Shown here piece after piece: positions 49,345 through 57,656 of a stretch of DNA of 64,000 nt. The position numbers and the translations under genes are program-made. This stretch comes from Ramlibacter sp. (GTDB lineage: Bacteria > Pseudomonadota > Gammaproteobacteria > Burkholderiales > Burkholderiaceae_C), in assembly GCA_013815685.1 (NCBI GenBank), contig JACDFR010000003.1, forward strand, positions 1 through 64,000, in the 5' to 3' direction. How positions within the stretch are numbered: position 1 is the first letter of the stretch; each line of letters begins with the position of its first letter. The notes under the pieces are model-generated. The model saw only the letters and a program-made list of their open reading frames with translations. It was not told where the DNA came from and ran no database searches.

Positions 49345-50377
49345 TTGGTTTCCTCGGTGCGAAGATAAGCCGCCAGGTTGCGCCGATGTCGCGTACCTCG
49401 GCATCGGCCAGAGCGCCCTTGTGCGCCAGCAAACGGTGCAGCCGCGGCAGGTGGTAATGGGGCACCGCGGGGTACAGATGATGTTCCAGGTGGTAGTTCA
49501 CGTGATGCGGGAACAGGATGGCGCGTCCTGCCCAATTGGCGATCGATCCGGCCGTTTTGTTGCTGCGTGCCGCGGTCAGCGGTGAGCTCAGGTCCCGCAC
49601 CGCCCCATGCTCGCAGATGGCGCGCAATCGCAGGATGGGCTGCAGCACCGTGAGCAGTGGCAAGAGCCACAGCACGGCATAGAGCAGCAGTCCATGCCCC
49701 CCGCCGGCCGCCCATGCCGCCGCGGGCGCCGCGGCGTGGAAACCAACGACCCACCACCGGTCGCTGCGCGCGGCCGCGCGCAGCTCGGGTGAAGTGTCGT
49801 CGAGCGGGCGAATCTCGCGCCGGGTGTCGTCGTTGATCGCCGGCGCGCCAAAGAAGTACGCGAAGGTTTTCCAGGCGTTCAGGCCCATCAGGTCGAGCGC
49901 CAGCTTGCGGACCAGGTAGGCCCTGCCCCGCGGATAGCCCCCGTGGATGGCGGTGTCCGGATCTTCCTGGGTGTACAGGTTGTTGTGATGCAGGCGGTGG
50001 GTCACGCGGTAGGTGCACATCGATATGCCGGCCACCATGCCAATGGCCCGTCCCGCCACGTCGTTGGCGATGCGGTTGGCGAACAGCCGGTAGTGCGCGG
50101 CCTCGTGCGCCAGGACGAACAGCCCATGCTGGGCGATGCCGATCACGCCTGCACTGAGCAATATCCACGCGCTGGGCCAAGTGGCCACAGCCAGCGCGAT
50201 GGCTGTGCCGATGAGCCCTAGCGTCTGCGCGATCGCAAGCAAGGAGCGCGGCGTGGACAATCCCGTGAGCTGCGCCAGTTCGGCGGGTGCCAGCAGGCGC
50301 CGGGCTTGGGCGTTACGCGACCCAGGCGCGCGAAGGTCTTCGCGAAACTCTTCGCCGGTGCGGGTCGAACGATCCAC
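49337..50377 (-). CDS. Membrane fatty acid desaturase
   Basis: This 346-residue protein has several hydrophobic segments and the three histidine boxes of di-iron desaturases: HEAAHYRLF, HRLHHNNLY and NYHLEHHLYPAVPHYH. It would introduce a double bond into a fatty-acyl chain in the membrane or hydroxylate a related lipid. Its stop overlaps the start of the AidB-type gene by eight bases. Confidence 0.88.
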   Translation of the reverse strand: MDRSTRTGEEFREDLRAPGSRNAQARRLLAPAELAQLTGLSTPRSLLAIAQTLGLIGTAIALAVATWPSAWILLSAGVIGIAQHGLFVLAHEAAHYRLFANRIANDVAGRAIGMVAGISMCTYRVTHRLHHNNLYTQEDPDTAIHGGYPRGRAYLVRKLALDLMGLNAWKTFAYFFGAPAINDDTRREIRPLDDTSPELRAAARSDRWWVVGFHAAAPAAAWAAGGGHGLLLYAVLWLLPLLTVLQPILRLRAICEHGAVRDLSSPLTAARSNKTAGSIANWAGRAILFPHHVNYHLEHHLYPAVPHYHLPRLHRLLAHKGALADAEVRDIGATWRLIFAPRKPSA

Positions 50378-50392
50378 GCTAGCGTCTTTCGC

Positions 50393-51409
50393 TCATGCGA
50401 GCTTGACCAGCTGCTTGCCGAAGTTCCTGCCCTTGAGCAGGCCCAGGAACGCCTGCGGCGCCGATTCGATGCCCTGGGCGACGGACTCGCGGGGCTTGAG
50501 CTTGCCGCTGGACACGAGCATTCCCAACTCCGTCAGGGCTTCGGGCCAGATCTCCATGTGCTCGCCGACGATGAAGCCCTGGAGCTTGATGCGGTTCGTC
50601 AGAAGCAGCTGGGGATAGGCCATGGGCAGGGGCTGGCCGTCGTAGCCCGCGATCATGCCGCACAGCGCGATCCGGCCGAAGGCGTTCATGCGCAGCACTG
50701 CCGCGTCCAGCACCATGCCGCCGACATTCTCGAAGTAACCGTCGATACCGTCCGGACAGGCTTGCTTGAGGGCCTTGGACAATGACCCCGCGTCCTTGTG
50801 CTCCTTGTAGTCGATGCACGCGTCGAAACCGAGCTCGCTGGTCACGTACCCGCACTTTTCCGCCCCGCCGGCGATGCCCACCGCACGGCAGCCGCGGGCC
50901 TTGGCCAGGGCGCCGAAGGCGCTCCCCACGGCGCCGGCCGCGGCACTGACCACCATGGTCTGGCCCGCCTTCGGTTCGATGATTTTCGCCAGGCCGTACC
51001 AGGCCGTGACGCCCGGCATGCCCACAGCCCCCAGGTAATGCGACAGGGGCACATGCGTGGTGTCCACCTTTCGCAGTGCGCCCGGCCGGTCGGCGTCCAC
51101 CACGCTGTATTCCTGCCAGCCGCCCATGCCCACCACCTTGTCGCCCGGCTGGTACCTGGGCGAGCGGCTTTCCGCCACCTCGCCGGCCGTGCCGCCGCCC
51201 ATGACCTGGCCCAGTGGCTGGGGCGCCGCGTAGCTTTTGGCATCGTTCATTTGCCCGCGCATGTACGGGTCCAGGCTGAGGAAATGGTGGCGCACCAGGA
51301 CCTGGCCCTCCCGCACTTCCGGCGTCTGCCCGGTGACCAGCTTGAAATTGCCGGCTGCAGCTTCGCCTTGCGGCCGGCTGTCCAGGTGAATCTGCTTGTT
51401 GGTTGGCAT
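50393..51409 (-). CDS. NADP-dependent oxidoreductase of the medium-chain family (PTGR/CurA type)
   Basis: This 338-residue protein has an MDR layout without zinc ligands. The N-terminal part contains LVRHHFLSLDPYMRGQM, and the nucleotide-binding motif is AAAGAVGSAFGALAKARG. Such enzymes reduce alpha,beta-unsaturated ketones with NADPH. It lies 10 bp downstream of the PaaI-type thioesterase and 15 bp before the desaturase. Confidence 0.9.
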   Translation of the reverse strand: MPTNKQIHLDSRPQGEAAAGNFKLVTGQTPEVREGQVLVRHHFLSLDPYMRGQMNDAKSYAAPQPLGQVMGGGTAGEVAESRSPRYQPGDKVVGMGGWQEYSVVDADRPGALRKVDTTHVPLSHYLGAVGMPGVTAWYGLAKIIEPKAGQTMVVSAAAGAVGSAFGALAKARGCRAVGIAGGAEKCGYVTSELGFDACIDYKEHKDAGSLSKALKQACPDGIDGYFENVGGMVLDAAVLRMNAFGRIALCGMIAGYDGQPLPMAYPQLLLTNRIKLQGFIVGEHMEIWPEALTELGMLVSSGKLKPRESVAQGIESAPQAFLGLLKGRNFGKQLVKLA

Positions 51410-51419
51410 GGCAGTTGTC

Positions 51420-51848
51420 CTAATCTGTGGAAATGACGTTAAGGGTATTGGTGCTCCTGGGCCCCGTCGGCAGGCGGCTCACGTACTTGAACGTGCCTGT
51501 CGCGTGGGCGCAGGCCTGGTCCTCGCTGTCGAAGATCGTCGCCTCGGTAAAGGCCATGGTCGCCGTCCGATGCATCAGGCGGCCCCGGGCATACAGCATG
51601 CCGCGCGCCGGCCGCATGAAGCTGGTCTTCATTTCAATGGTGACCACGCCCATCTCCTTGTCGACGCTGCGCGCGGCGACCGCCATCGCCACGTCGAGCA
51701 GGGTCATGCAGGCGCCGCCATGGGTGACGGCAAACGAGTTCAGGTGTTCGGGCTTCGCCTCGTATTGGATCTCGGAATGCCCGCCTTCGAACAGCATGAG
51801 TTCGAAGCCCAGGTGATGAACGAAGGGGATGTCCACGCCGAATTTCAT
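51420..51848 (-). CDS. PaaI-family hot-dog thioesterase
   Basis: This 142-residue protein shows the hot-dog pattern HLNSFAVTHGGACMTLLDVAM and VVTIEMKTSFMRPARG, typical of acyl-CoA thioesterases. A longer in-frame opening extends through the tandem repeat upstream and is an artefact of that repeat. The gene is preceded by the 84-bp repeat block and followed closely by the oxidoreductase gene. Confidence 0.85.
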   Translation of the reverse strand: MKFGVDIPFVHHLGFELMLFEGGHSEIQYEAKPEHLNSFAVTHGGACMTLLDVAMAVAARSVDKEMGVVTIEMKTSFMRPARGMLYARGRLMHRTATMAFTEATIFDSEDQACAHATGTFKYVSRLPTGPRSTNTLNVISTD

Positions 51849-51870
51849 AGCAGGCTCCAGCCGCCGTCTG

Positions 51871-52080
51871 GGGCAGCGCAGTACACGAAGTGACAAGCGT
51901 GGGGGCCATAGCAACGCCGCCGGGCCGCCCCAAGGCGGCTGCGGCCCCCCCGGGGGGCAGCGCAGTACACGAAGTGACAAGCGTGGGGGCCATGGCAACG
52001 CCGCCGGGCCGCCCCAAGGCGGCTGCGGCCCCCCCGGGGGGCAGCGCAGTACACGAAGTGACAAGCGTGGGGGCCACATC
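51871..52080. repeat. 84-bp tandem repeat, about 2.5 copies
   Basis: The unit GCAGCGCAGTACACGAAGTG (first part) recurs at 51873, 51957 and 52041, an exact 84-bp period. The first two full copies differ at one visible base. Each unit contains GGGCCGCCCCAAGGCGGCTG and a run CCCCCCCGGGGGG capable of strong pairing. The block fills the gap between the SDR stop codon and the thioesterase gene. It is a GC-rich intergenic element of the kind seen repeatedly in Comamonadaceae; a related copy lies at 37185-37244. Confidence 0.85.
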
Positions 52081-52870
52081 AGCCACCGGTGACCACGCTG
52101 ACGCCGCCATCGACCGCCAGGCATTGGCCGGTGATGTGCTTGCCCGCATCCGAGGCGAACAGCAATGTGATGCCTTTGAGGTCCTCGTCGTCGCCCAGCC
52201 GCTGCAGGGGCGCATGCGACGCGAGCTTGTCTTCGCCGATGCGGTTGAGCGTGGCCTGCGTCATCTTGCTCGGAAAGAATCCGGGGCATATCGCATTCAC
52301 CGTGATGTTGTACTTCCCCCATTCGCAGCCGAGCGCTTCCGTGAAGCTGATCACGGCGCCCTTGGAGGTGTTATAGGCAAGCGTCGTGATCTCGGGCGGG
52401 TTGCCGCCCAGGCCGGCGATCGACGCGATGTTGACGATGCGCCCGTACTTGCGCGGGATCATGCTGCTCTTGGCGATGTGCTGCGAGAGGATGAAATAAC
52501 CGCGGACGTTGAGGTTCATCAGCTTGTCCCAGGCCTCGACGGGATGGTCTTCGGCGGGCGATCCCCAGGCGGCGCCGGCATTGTTGACCAGGATGTCGAC
52601 CTCGCCCATGCGTGTCAGTGTTTCGTCGGCCAGCCGGTGGATCTCGTCTTCATTCGCGCAGTCCGCGGCAACCCAGCGGGCGTCGATGCCGGCAGCCTGA
52701 AGCTCGGCCGCGGCCTCCTCCAGGTCGGCGGCCTTGCGGGAGGTCAGCATGATCCGGGCGCCGGCCTCCCCCAGGGCGTGGGCCATCTGCAGCCCGAGAC
52801 CCCGCGAGCCGCCCGTCACGAGGGCGGTCTTGCCTTTCAGGTCGAACAGTTGCGAAACGGTGCGTGTCAT
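52079..52870 (-). CDS. Short-chain dehydrogenase/reductase
   Basis: This 263-residue protein is a classical SDR: the cofactor loop TGGSRGLGL, NNAG, the serine in VNIASIAG and the pair in YNTSK are all present. It would use NAD(P)H; the substrate is unknown. A much longer upstream opening is not real. It overlaps the small membrane gene by four bases, and its stop touches the 84-bp repeat block. Confidence 0.92.
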   Translation of the reverse strand: MTRTVSQLFDLKGKTALVTGGSRGLGLQMAHALGEAGARIMLTSRKAADLEEAAAELQAAGIDARWVAADCANEDEIHRLADETLTRMGEVDILVNNAGAAWGSPAEDHPVEAWDKLMNLNVRGYFILSQHIAKSSMIPRKYGRIVNIASIAGLGGNPPEITTLAYNTSKGAVISFTEALGCEWGKYNITVNAICPGFFPSKMTQATLNRIGEDKLASHAPLQRLGDDEDLKGITLLFASDAGKHITGQCLAVDGGVSVVTGG

Positions 52871-53100
52871 TGGTTCTCTTTCTTGAGTGAGTGCGGCGTC
52901 GGGACCGGGCCGAGCCGCGCGCGAACCCAGATCAATACGATACCGGTTGCGGTGGCGATACTGCCCGCCACGATGAGCGTCCAGCCCGCCGCAGTGTCTC
53001 GCGACAACGCCGCCAAGCCCAGGATCGAGGCAAACAATCCCCCGTAGATCAGGATCCAGATGAGGCCTTCGATCCGCGCCACAGCTTTCGGCGGGGCCAT
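52867..53100 (-). CDS. Small membrane protein (77 residues)
   Basis: The protein has two hydrophobic segments (about residues 12-31 and 40-59) and a polar tail. No family is recognised. Four-base overlaps at its 3' end with the SDR gene, and contact with the stop of the acyl-CoA dehydrogenase gene upstream, argue that it is a translated member of the operon. Confidence 0.68.
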   Translation of the reverse strand: MAPPKAVARIEGLIWILIYGGLFASILGLAALSRDTAAGWTLIVAGSIATATGIVLIWVRARLGPVPTPHSLKKENQ

Positions 53101-54923
53101 CAGAAAGCCTCCTCGGGCATGCGCGCGCAAGTAAGGTCGCGGGCAGCGACCACGCTGAGCCAGGCAGCGATCTTGGGCAACTCGTAGCGGTAGAAGTAGC
53201 CCGCCGCCGCGCCGCGCCCAACGTGGGCCGCGCCGCCAGCGCCAGGAGGAATGGCCAGGATCACATCCAGCCATATCCACGCCAGAACGGTGTGGCCGAA
53301 CGCCTGCATGTAGGGGACGGCATTGGCGAGCGCCTCGCCGGGGTCCCCGGTTGCCCAGGCCGCCGTGGTGGCGTCGCAGACCTGCTGCCAGGCCGCTTCC
53401 AGGGTATGGGCGTACCCGGCCAGGTCGGGGCGCCGGGCGGCGCGCTCGGCCGTGTCCTGGATGCGCCCGGTCAGGAGCTGCAGACCCCGCCCGCTTTCCA
53501 TGAGCACCTTGCGCCCGAGCAAGTCCGCGGCCTGGATGCCGTGTGTCCCCTCGTGGATCATGTTCAGCCGGTTGTCGCGCCAGTACTGTTCCACAGGAAA
53601 ATCGCGGGTATAGCCATACCCGCCATGGACCTGGATGGCCAGCGAGTTCGCCTCCAGGCACCATTCGCTTGGCCAGCTTTTCGCGATCGGCGTCAGCACT
53701 TCGAGCAGCAGGCGCGCCTCGTCGGATGCCTGCGGCCCGGACGTGTGCTGCTCGTCGACCAGGCGCGCGCAATACAGCTCCAGCGCCAGCGCGCCTTCGC
53801 AGTACGACTTCTGGGCGAGCAGCATGCGTTTGACGTCGGCGTGCTCGATGATGCGCACCTGCGGCTGCGCCGGGTCCTTGCCGGCGGGACCGGCCGGGCG
53901 GCCCTGCGGCCTGTTTTTCGCGTAGTCGAGCGAGGCGTAGTAGCCCGCCATGCCCAGCATGGCGGCCGCCGTGCCCACCCCGATCCTTGCTTCATTCATC
54001 ATGTGGAACATGCAGCGCAGACCTTCGTGGGGACGGCCCACCAGGTAGCCGACCGCGCCGGCGCGTCCGCCGACGGGATACTTTCCTTCGCCGAAGTTCA
54101 GCAGGGTATTGGTGGTGCCACGCCAGCCCAGCTTGTGGTTCAGGCCGGCTAACGCGACGTCGTTGCGCTGCCCGGTGAGCTCGCCCTGGGTGTCCACGAG
54201 TTTCTTGGGCACTATGAAAAGCGAGATGCCCCTGGTGCCGGGAATCAGCTTGCCGTCGGGCCCGGGGATCTTGGCCAGCACCAGGTGGATGATGTTTTCG
54301 GTCAGCTCATGCTCGCCCGCCGAAATCCACATCTTGTTGCCCTTGAGGCGATAACGCGAACCGAGCGGATCACCCTCGAAGTCGCCGCCATCGGGCACCG
54401 CGCGCGTGGCCACATCGGAAAGCGAAGAGCCTGCTTGCGGCTCCGACAGGCACATGGTGCCCGACCAGCGCCCCGAGAACTCGTTGAGCGCAAACACCTT
54501 CTTCTGCATGTCGGTGCCGTGGATCATCAGCAGGTTGGCATTGCCCACCGTGAGCATGCCCGACCCCATGCTGACCGATGCCATGGCGAAAAACGAGTTG
54601 GCGGCCGCCTCGACCGTGTAGGGCAGCTGCATGCCGCCGAGGCCGTAGTCCTGCGCGGCGCTCAGCATGCCCGAGTCGGCATAGGACTTGTGCGCCTCGT
54701 GCGTGGCCTGCGGCAAGATCACCGTCTCGCCGTCGAAGCGCGGCTCCTCGATGTCCAGCGTGCGGTTGTGCGGGGCGTACCTTTCGCGGGCGATCCGCTC
54801 GCAGGTGTCCAGCACGGCGTCGAAGGTTTCGCGGGAGTGGTCGGCGAAGCGGGGCCTCGCCGTGAGTTGCTCGGCCCGGAGCCAGTCGTACAGCATGAAA
54901 TCGAGCGTCGGACGGTGGCTCAT
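53100..54923 (-). CDS. Acyl-CoA dehydrogenase, long form
   Basis: This 607-residue protein has the acyl-CoA dehydrogenase core, including GTMCLSEPQAGSSLSDVAT, GNKMWISAGEHEL and GYGYTRDFPVEQYWRDNRLN, plus an extra C-terminal domain as in long members of the family. It oxidises an acyl-CoA to the 2-enoyl form with FAD. It lies 15 bp after the thiolase gene, within a beta-oxidation operon. Confidence 0.92.
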   Translation of the reverse strand: MSHRPTLDFMLYDWLRAEQLTARPRFADHSRETFDAVLDTCERIARERYAPHNRTLDIEEPRFDGETVILPQATHEAHKSYADSGMLSAAQDYGLGGMQLPYTVEAAANSFFAMASVSMGSGMLTVGNANLLMIHGTDMQKKVFALNEFSGRWSGTMCLSEPQAGSSLSDVATRAVPDGGDFEGDPLGSRYRLKGNKMWISAGEHELTENIIHLVLAKIPGPDGKLIPGTRGISLFIVPKKLVDTQGELTGQRNDVALAGLNHKLGWRGTTNTLLNFGEGKYPVGGRAGAVGYLVGRPHEGLRCMFHMMNEARIGVGTAAAMLGMAGYYASLDYAKNRPQGRPAGPAGKDPAQPQVRIIEHADVKRMLLAQKSYCEGALALELYCARLVDEQHTSGPQASDEARLLLEVLTPIAKSWPSEWCLEANSLAIQVHGGYGYTRDFPVEQYWRDNRLNMIHEGTHGIQAADLLGRKVLMESGRGLQLLTGRIQDTAERAARRPDLAGYAHTLEAAWQQVCDATTAAWATGDPGEALANAVPYMQAFGHTVLAWIWLDVILAIPPGAGGAAHVGRGAAAGYFYRYELPKIAAWLSVVAARDLTCARMPEEAF

Positions 54924-54938
54924 TGCGGGAAGGCCTGG

Positions 54939-56114
54939 CTACAAGACTTCGAAGATGCCCGCCGCGCCCATGCCGCCGCCCACGCACATCGTCACGCCCA
55001 CGCGCTTGGCGCCGCGGCGCTTGCCCTCGATCAGGGCATGGCCCGTCAAGCGCTGGCCCGACACGCCGTAGGGGTGGCCGACGGCAATCGCGCCGCCGTC
55101 GACGTTCAGGCGGTCGTTCGGAATGCCCAGCTTGTCGCGGCAGTAAATCACCTGCACCGCGAAGGCTTCATTCAGCTCCCACAGGTCGATGTCATCGACG
55201 GTCAGGCCCAGCCTTTTCAGGACTTTCGGCACCGCGAACACCGGGCCGATGCCCATTTCGTCCGGCTCGCAACCCGCTACCGCAAAGCCCAGGAAACGGC
55301 CCAGCGGCTTCAGGTTGTGCCTGCTCGCATACTCTTCGCTCACCACCACGCAGGCACCGGCGCCATCGGAGAACTGGCTGGCATTGCCGGCGGTGATCAC
55401 CCCGCCCGGCAACGCGGACCGGATGCCGCTGATGCTTTCCCTGGTCGTTCCTTCGCGCGTGCCTTCGTCCTTGCTGACGGTGACTTCCTTGGTACGCAGC
55501 CCCATCACGGGGTCGGCAACGCCGGCCTTGACGGTGATGGGCGCGATCTCGGCATCGAGCCGGCCTTCGGCCTGCGCAGCGCAGGCCTTCTGCTGGCTGG
55601 CGGCGCCATATTCATCCATCACATCACGGCCGATCTTGTAGCGCTTGGCAACCTGCTCGGCGGTCTGGAGCATGGGCCAGTAGGCTTCGGGCTTGATCCT
55701 GTCGAGCTCAGGGTCCTTGCTCATGTGCATGTTTTTTTCCTGCTGCACGCAGGAAATATTCTCGACACCGCCGGCCACATAGACCTCGCCCTCGCCCGCA
55801 ATGATGCGCTGCGCGGCCATCACGATGGTTTGCAGCCCCGCCGAACAGAAGCGGTTGACGGTGACTCCCGAGACCGAGACGGGCATGCCCGCCAAGAGGA
55901 CGATCTGGCGGGCTATGTTGTCGCCGGTCGCGCCTTCGGGATTGGCACAGCCCATCATCACGTCTTCGACTTCGGCGCCGTCGACACCGGCTCGCTGGAG
56001 CGCATGCCTGACGACGTGGGCGCCCAGCGTGGCGCCGTGCGTCATGTTGAACGAGCCTTTCCAGCTCTTGGTCAGCGGTGTGCGGGCGGTGGAAACAATA
56101 ACGGCGTTGGTCAT
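54939..56114 (-). CDS. Acetyl-CoA acyltransferase (thiolase)
   Basis: This 391-residue protein shows the thiolase active-site features: the nucleophilic cysteine in [10 protein letters not shown], the histidine in [16 protein letters not shown] and the second cysteine in [13 protein letters not shown]. It cleaves 3-ketoacyl-CoA with CoA, or makes acetoacetyl-CoA. The neighbouring dehydrogenase and FadB-like genes indicate the degradative role. Confidence 0.94.
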   Translation of the reverse strand: MTNAVIVSTARTPLTKSWKGSFNMTHGATLGAHVVRHALQRAGVDGAEVEDVMMGCANPEGATGDNIARQIVLLAGMPVSVSGVTVNRFCSAGLQTIVMAAQRIIAGEGEVYVAGGVENISCVQQEKNMHMSKDPELDRIKPEAYWPMLQTAEQVAKRYKIGRDVMDEYGAASQQKACAAQAEGRLDAEIAPITVKAGVADPVMGLRTKEVTVSKDEGTREGTTRESISGIRSALPGGVITAGNASQFSDGAGACVVVSEEYASRHNLKPLGRFLGFAVAGCEPDEMGIGPVFAVPKVLKRLGLTVDDIDLWELNEAFAVQVIYCRDKLGIPNDRLNVDGGAIAVGHPYGVSGQRLTGHALIEGKRRGAKRVGVTMCVGGGMGAAGIFEVL

Positions 56115-56144
56115 GGCGGGGCCTTTCTGGACTGTCTTGGGTGT

Positions 56145-57644
56145 TTATGGTGACGGGGTGGAAGCCGGGGCGTTGGCGGCTGCAGCATTGCGCAGCAGCT
56201 GGTGATAAAAGCGCACCAGCTCGGCCAGGTTGCCGGTGCTGATCCGCTCGTTCGTGCCGTGAAAGCGCATCAGGTCCTCGGGCTTCGCGCGCACCGGCGA
56301 GAAGCGGTAGACATGATCGCTCAGGCTTGTGAAATGGCGCGAGTCCGTGGCGGCGATCATCAGCCCCGGCGCCACGACCACGTCCGGAAACAGGGAGCGC
56401 ACGGTGCGGTTGATCAGCTGGTATGAGCTCGACTGCGTGGGCGACACGGCAGACGCCTCGGCGGCGCCGGGCAGCGCCATCAGCTCGAAGCGTTCGCTGC
56501 CGGCTTTCTTCTTGACGTGCTCGGTGACAGCCGCGATGGTGTCGCCCGGCAGCAGCCGGAAATTGACCGTCGCTTCCGCAAGCCCGGGAATCACGTTCTC
56601 GGCGTTGCCCGCCTTCATCACCGTCAGCGCCGTGGTGGTGCGCATCATCGCATTGGTGCTTGCGCCCTTCTCCAGCTGGCGCTGCACCACGGGCCCGAAC
56701 AGCCACAGGTTGGCGAGCGCGACGCGGTTGAAGCCACCCATCTCGGGCGCGATGGTTTCGAACATTTCCCGCGCCACGCCCCGCAGCCCCGCGGGGAGCT
56801 GCTCGTCGTCCAGACGCCTCAGGGCGGCACTCATCATGGCGATGGCACTGGTGCCCCTGGGCGGCGGCATCGACGAATGACCCGGCGTGGCGGGGAGTTT
56901 CAGCACGACCGAAAGGAAACCTTTCTCGGCGATCCCGATCAGCGCGGCCGGCTTGGCGAGGCCCGGCATGATGCCGTCGGTGATCAACAGGCCTTCGTCC
57001 AGGACGAAGTCGAAGTTGATGTTGCGCTCCTTCAGGAGCCTGGCGATCTGAACCGCGCCGCGCTGGCCGCTGACTTCCTCGTCGTGGCCGTACGCCAGCA
57101 TGATCGTCTGGCGCGGCTTGAAGCCAGCGGCCAGCAGCATCTCGATGGCCTCCATCTGGGCGATCAGGTTGCCCTTGTCGTCCCACGAGCCGCGGCCCCA
57201 GACATAGCCTGCCTTCACCTCGCCCGAGAAAGGCGCGACCTCCCATCTGCCCTCCGTGCCGGGTGAGATGGGCACCACGTCCTGGTGCGCCATCAGGAGG
57301 ATGGGCTTGGCCTTGTCGTCGCTGCCCGGCCAGGTGTAGAGCAGGCTGTAGCCGCCGACTGTTTCGCGCTTGAGTGCGGCGTGCAGCCGGGGATAGCGTT
57401 GCTGCAGATACTCGTGCAGCTTGCGGAACTCGGCCGCGCTCGCGTGCGCATCGTCGCGGCTGGCGATGGTCTGGAAGCGGATTGCTCCCGACAAGCGCTC
57501 GGCCACCCCTTTCTCGTCCACGGGAAGTGCGGGCGCCGGAGCGACCTCCAGCTGCCGCGATCCATGGCGAAGCGTGTTGACCGCCACGGCTGCCGCCACG
57601 AGCAGCACCAGGGCCAGTAACGCCGAAAACACGCGCTTGATCAC
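56145..57644 (-). CDS. M20-family metallopeptidase with N-terminal membrane segment
   Basis: This 499-residue protein begins with a hydrophobic segment (FSALLALVLLVAAAVAV), then shows the M20 zinc-site motifs LLMAHQDVVP, GRGSWDDKGN, DEEVSGQRGAVQ and SRHFTSLS. It resembles carboxypeptidase S-like deacylases. It is inserted between FadB-like and thiolase genes; the substrate is unknown. Confidence 0.88.
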   Translation of the reverse strand: MIKRVFSALLALVLLVAAAVAVNTLRHGSRQLEVAPAPALPVDEKGVAERLSGAIRFQTIASRDDAHASAAEFRKLHEYLQQRYPRLHAALKRETVGGYSLLYTWPGSDDKAKPILLMAHQDVVPISPGTEGRWEVAPFSGEVKAGYVWGRGSWDDKGNLIAQMEAIEMLLAAGFKPRQTIMLAYGHDEEVSGQRGAVQIARLLKERNINFDFVLDEGLLITDGIMPGLAKPAALIGIAEKGFLSVVLKLPATPGHSSMPPPRGTSAIAMMSAALRRLDDEQLPAGLRGVAREMFETIAPEMGGFNRVALANLWLFGPVVQRQLEKGASTNAMMRTTTALTVMKAGNAENVIPGLAEATVNFRLLPGDTIAAVTEHVKKKAGSERFELMALPGAAEASAVSPTQSSSYQLINRTVRSLFPDVVVAPGLMIAATDSRHFTSLSDHVYRFSPVRAKPEDLMRFHGTNERISTGNLAELVRFYHQLLRNAAAANAPASTPSP

Positions 57645-57656
57645 GATCGGCTCGGG

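Noticed and set aside
51634..52322. Extended frames through the 84-bp repeats joining the thioesterase and SDR genes
   Set aside because: A repeat length divisible by three keeps any frame open; the apparent fusion proteins are artefacts.
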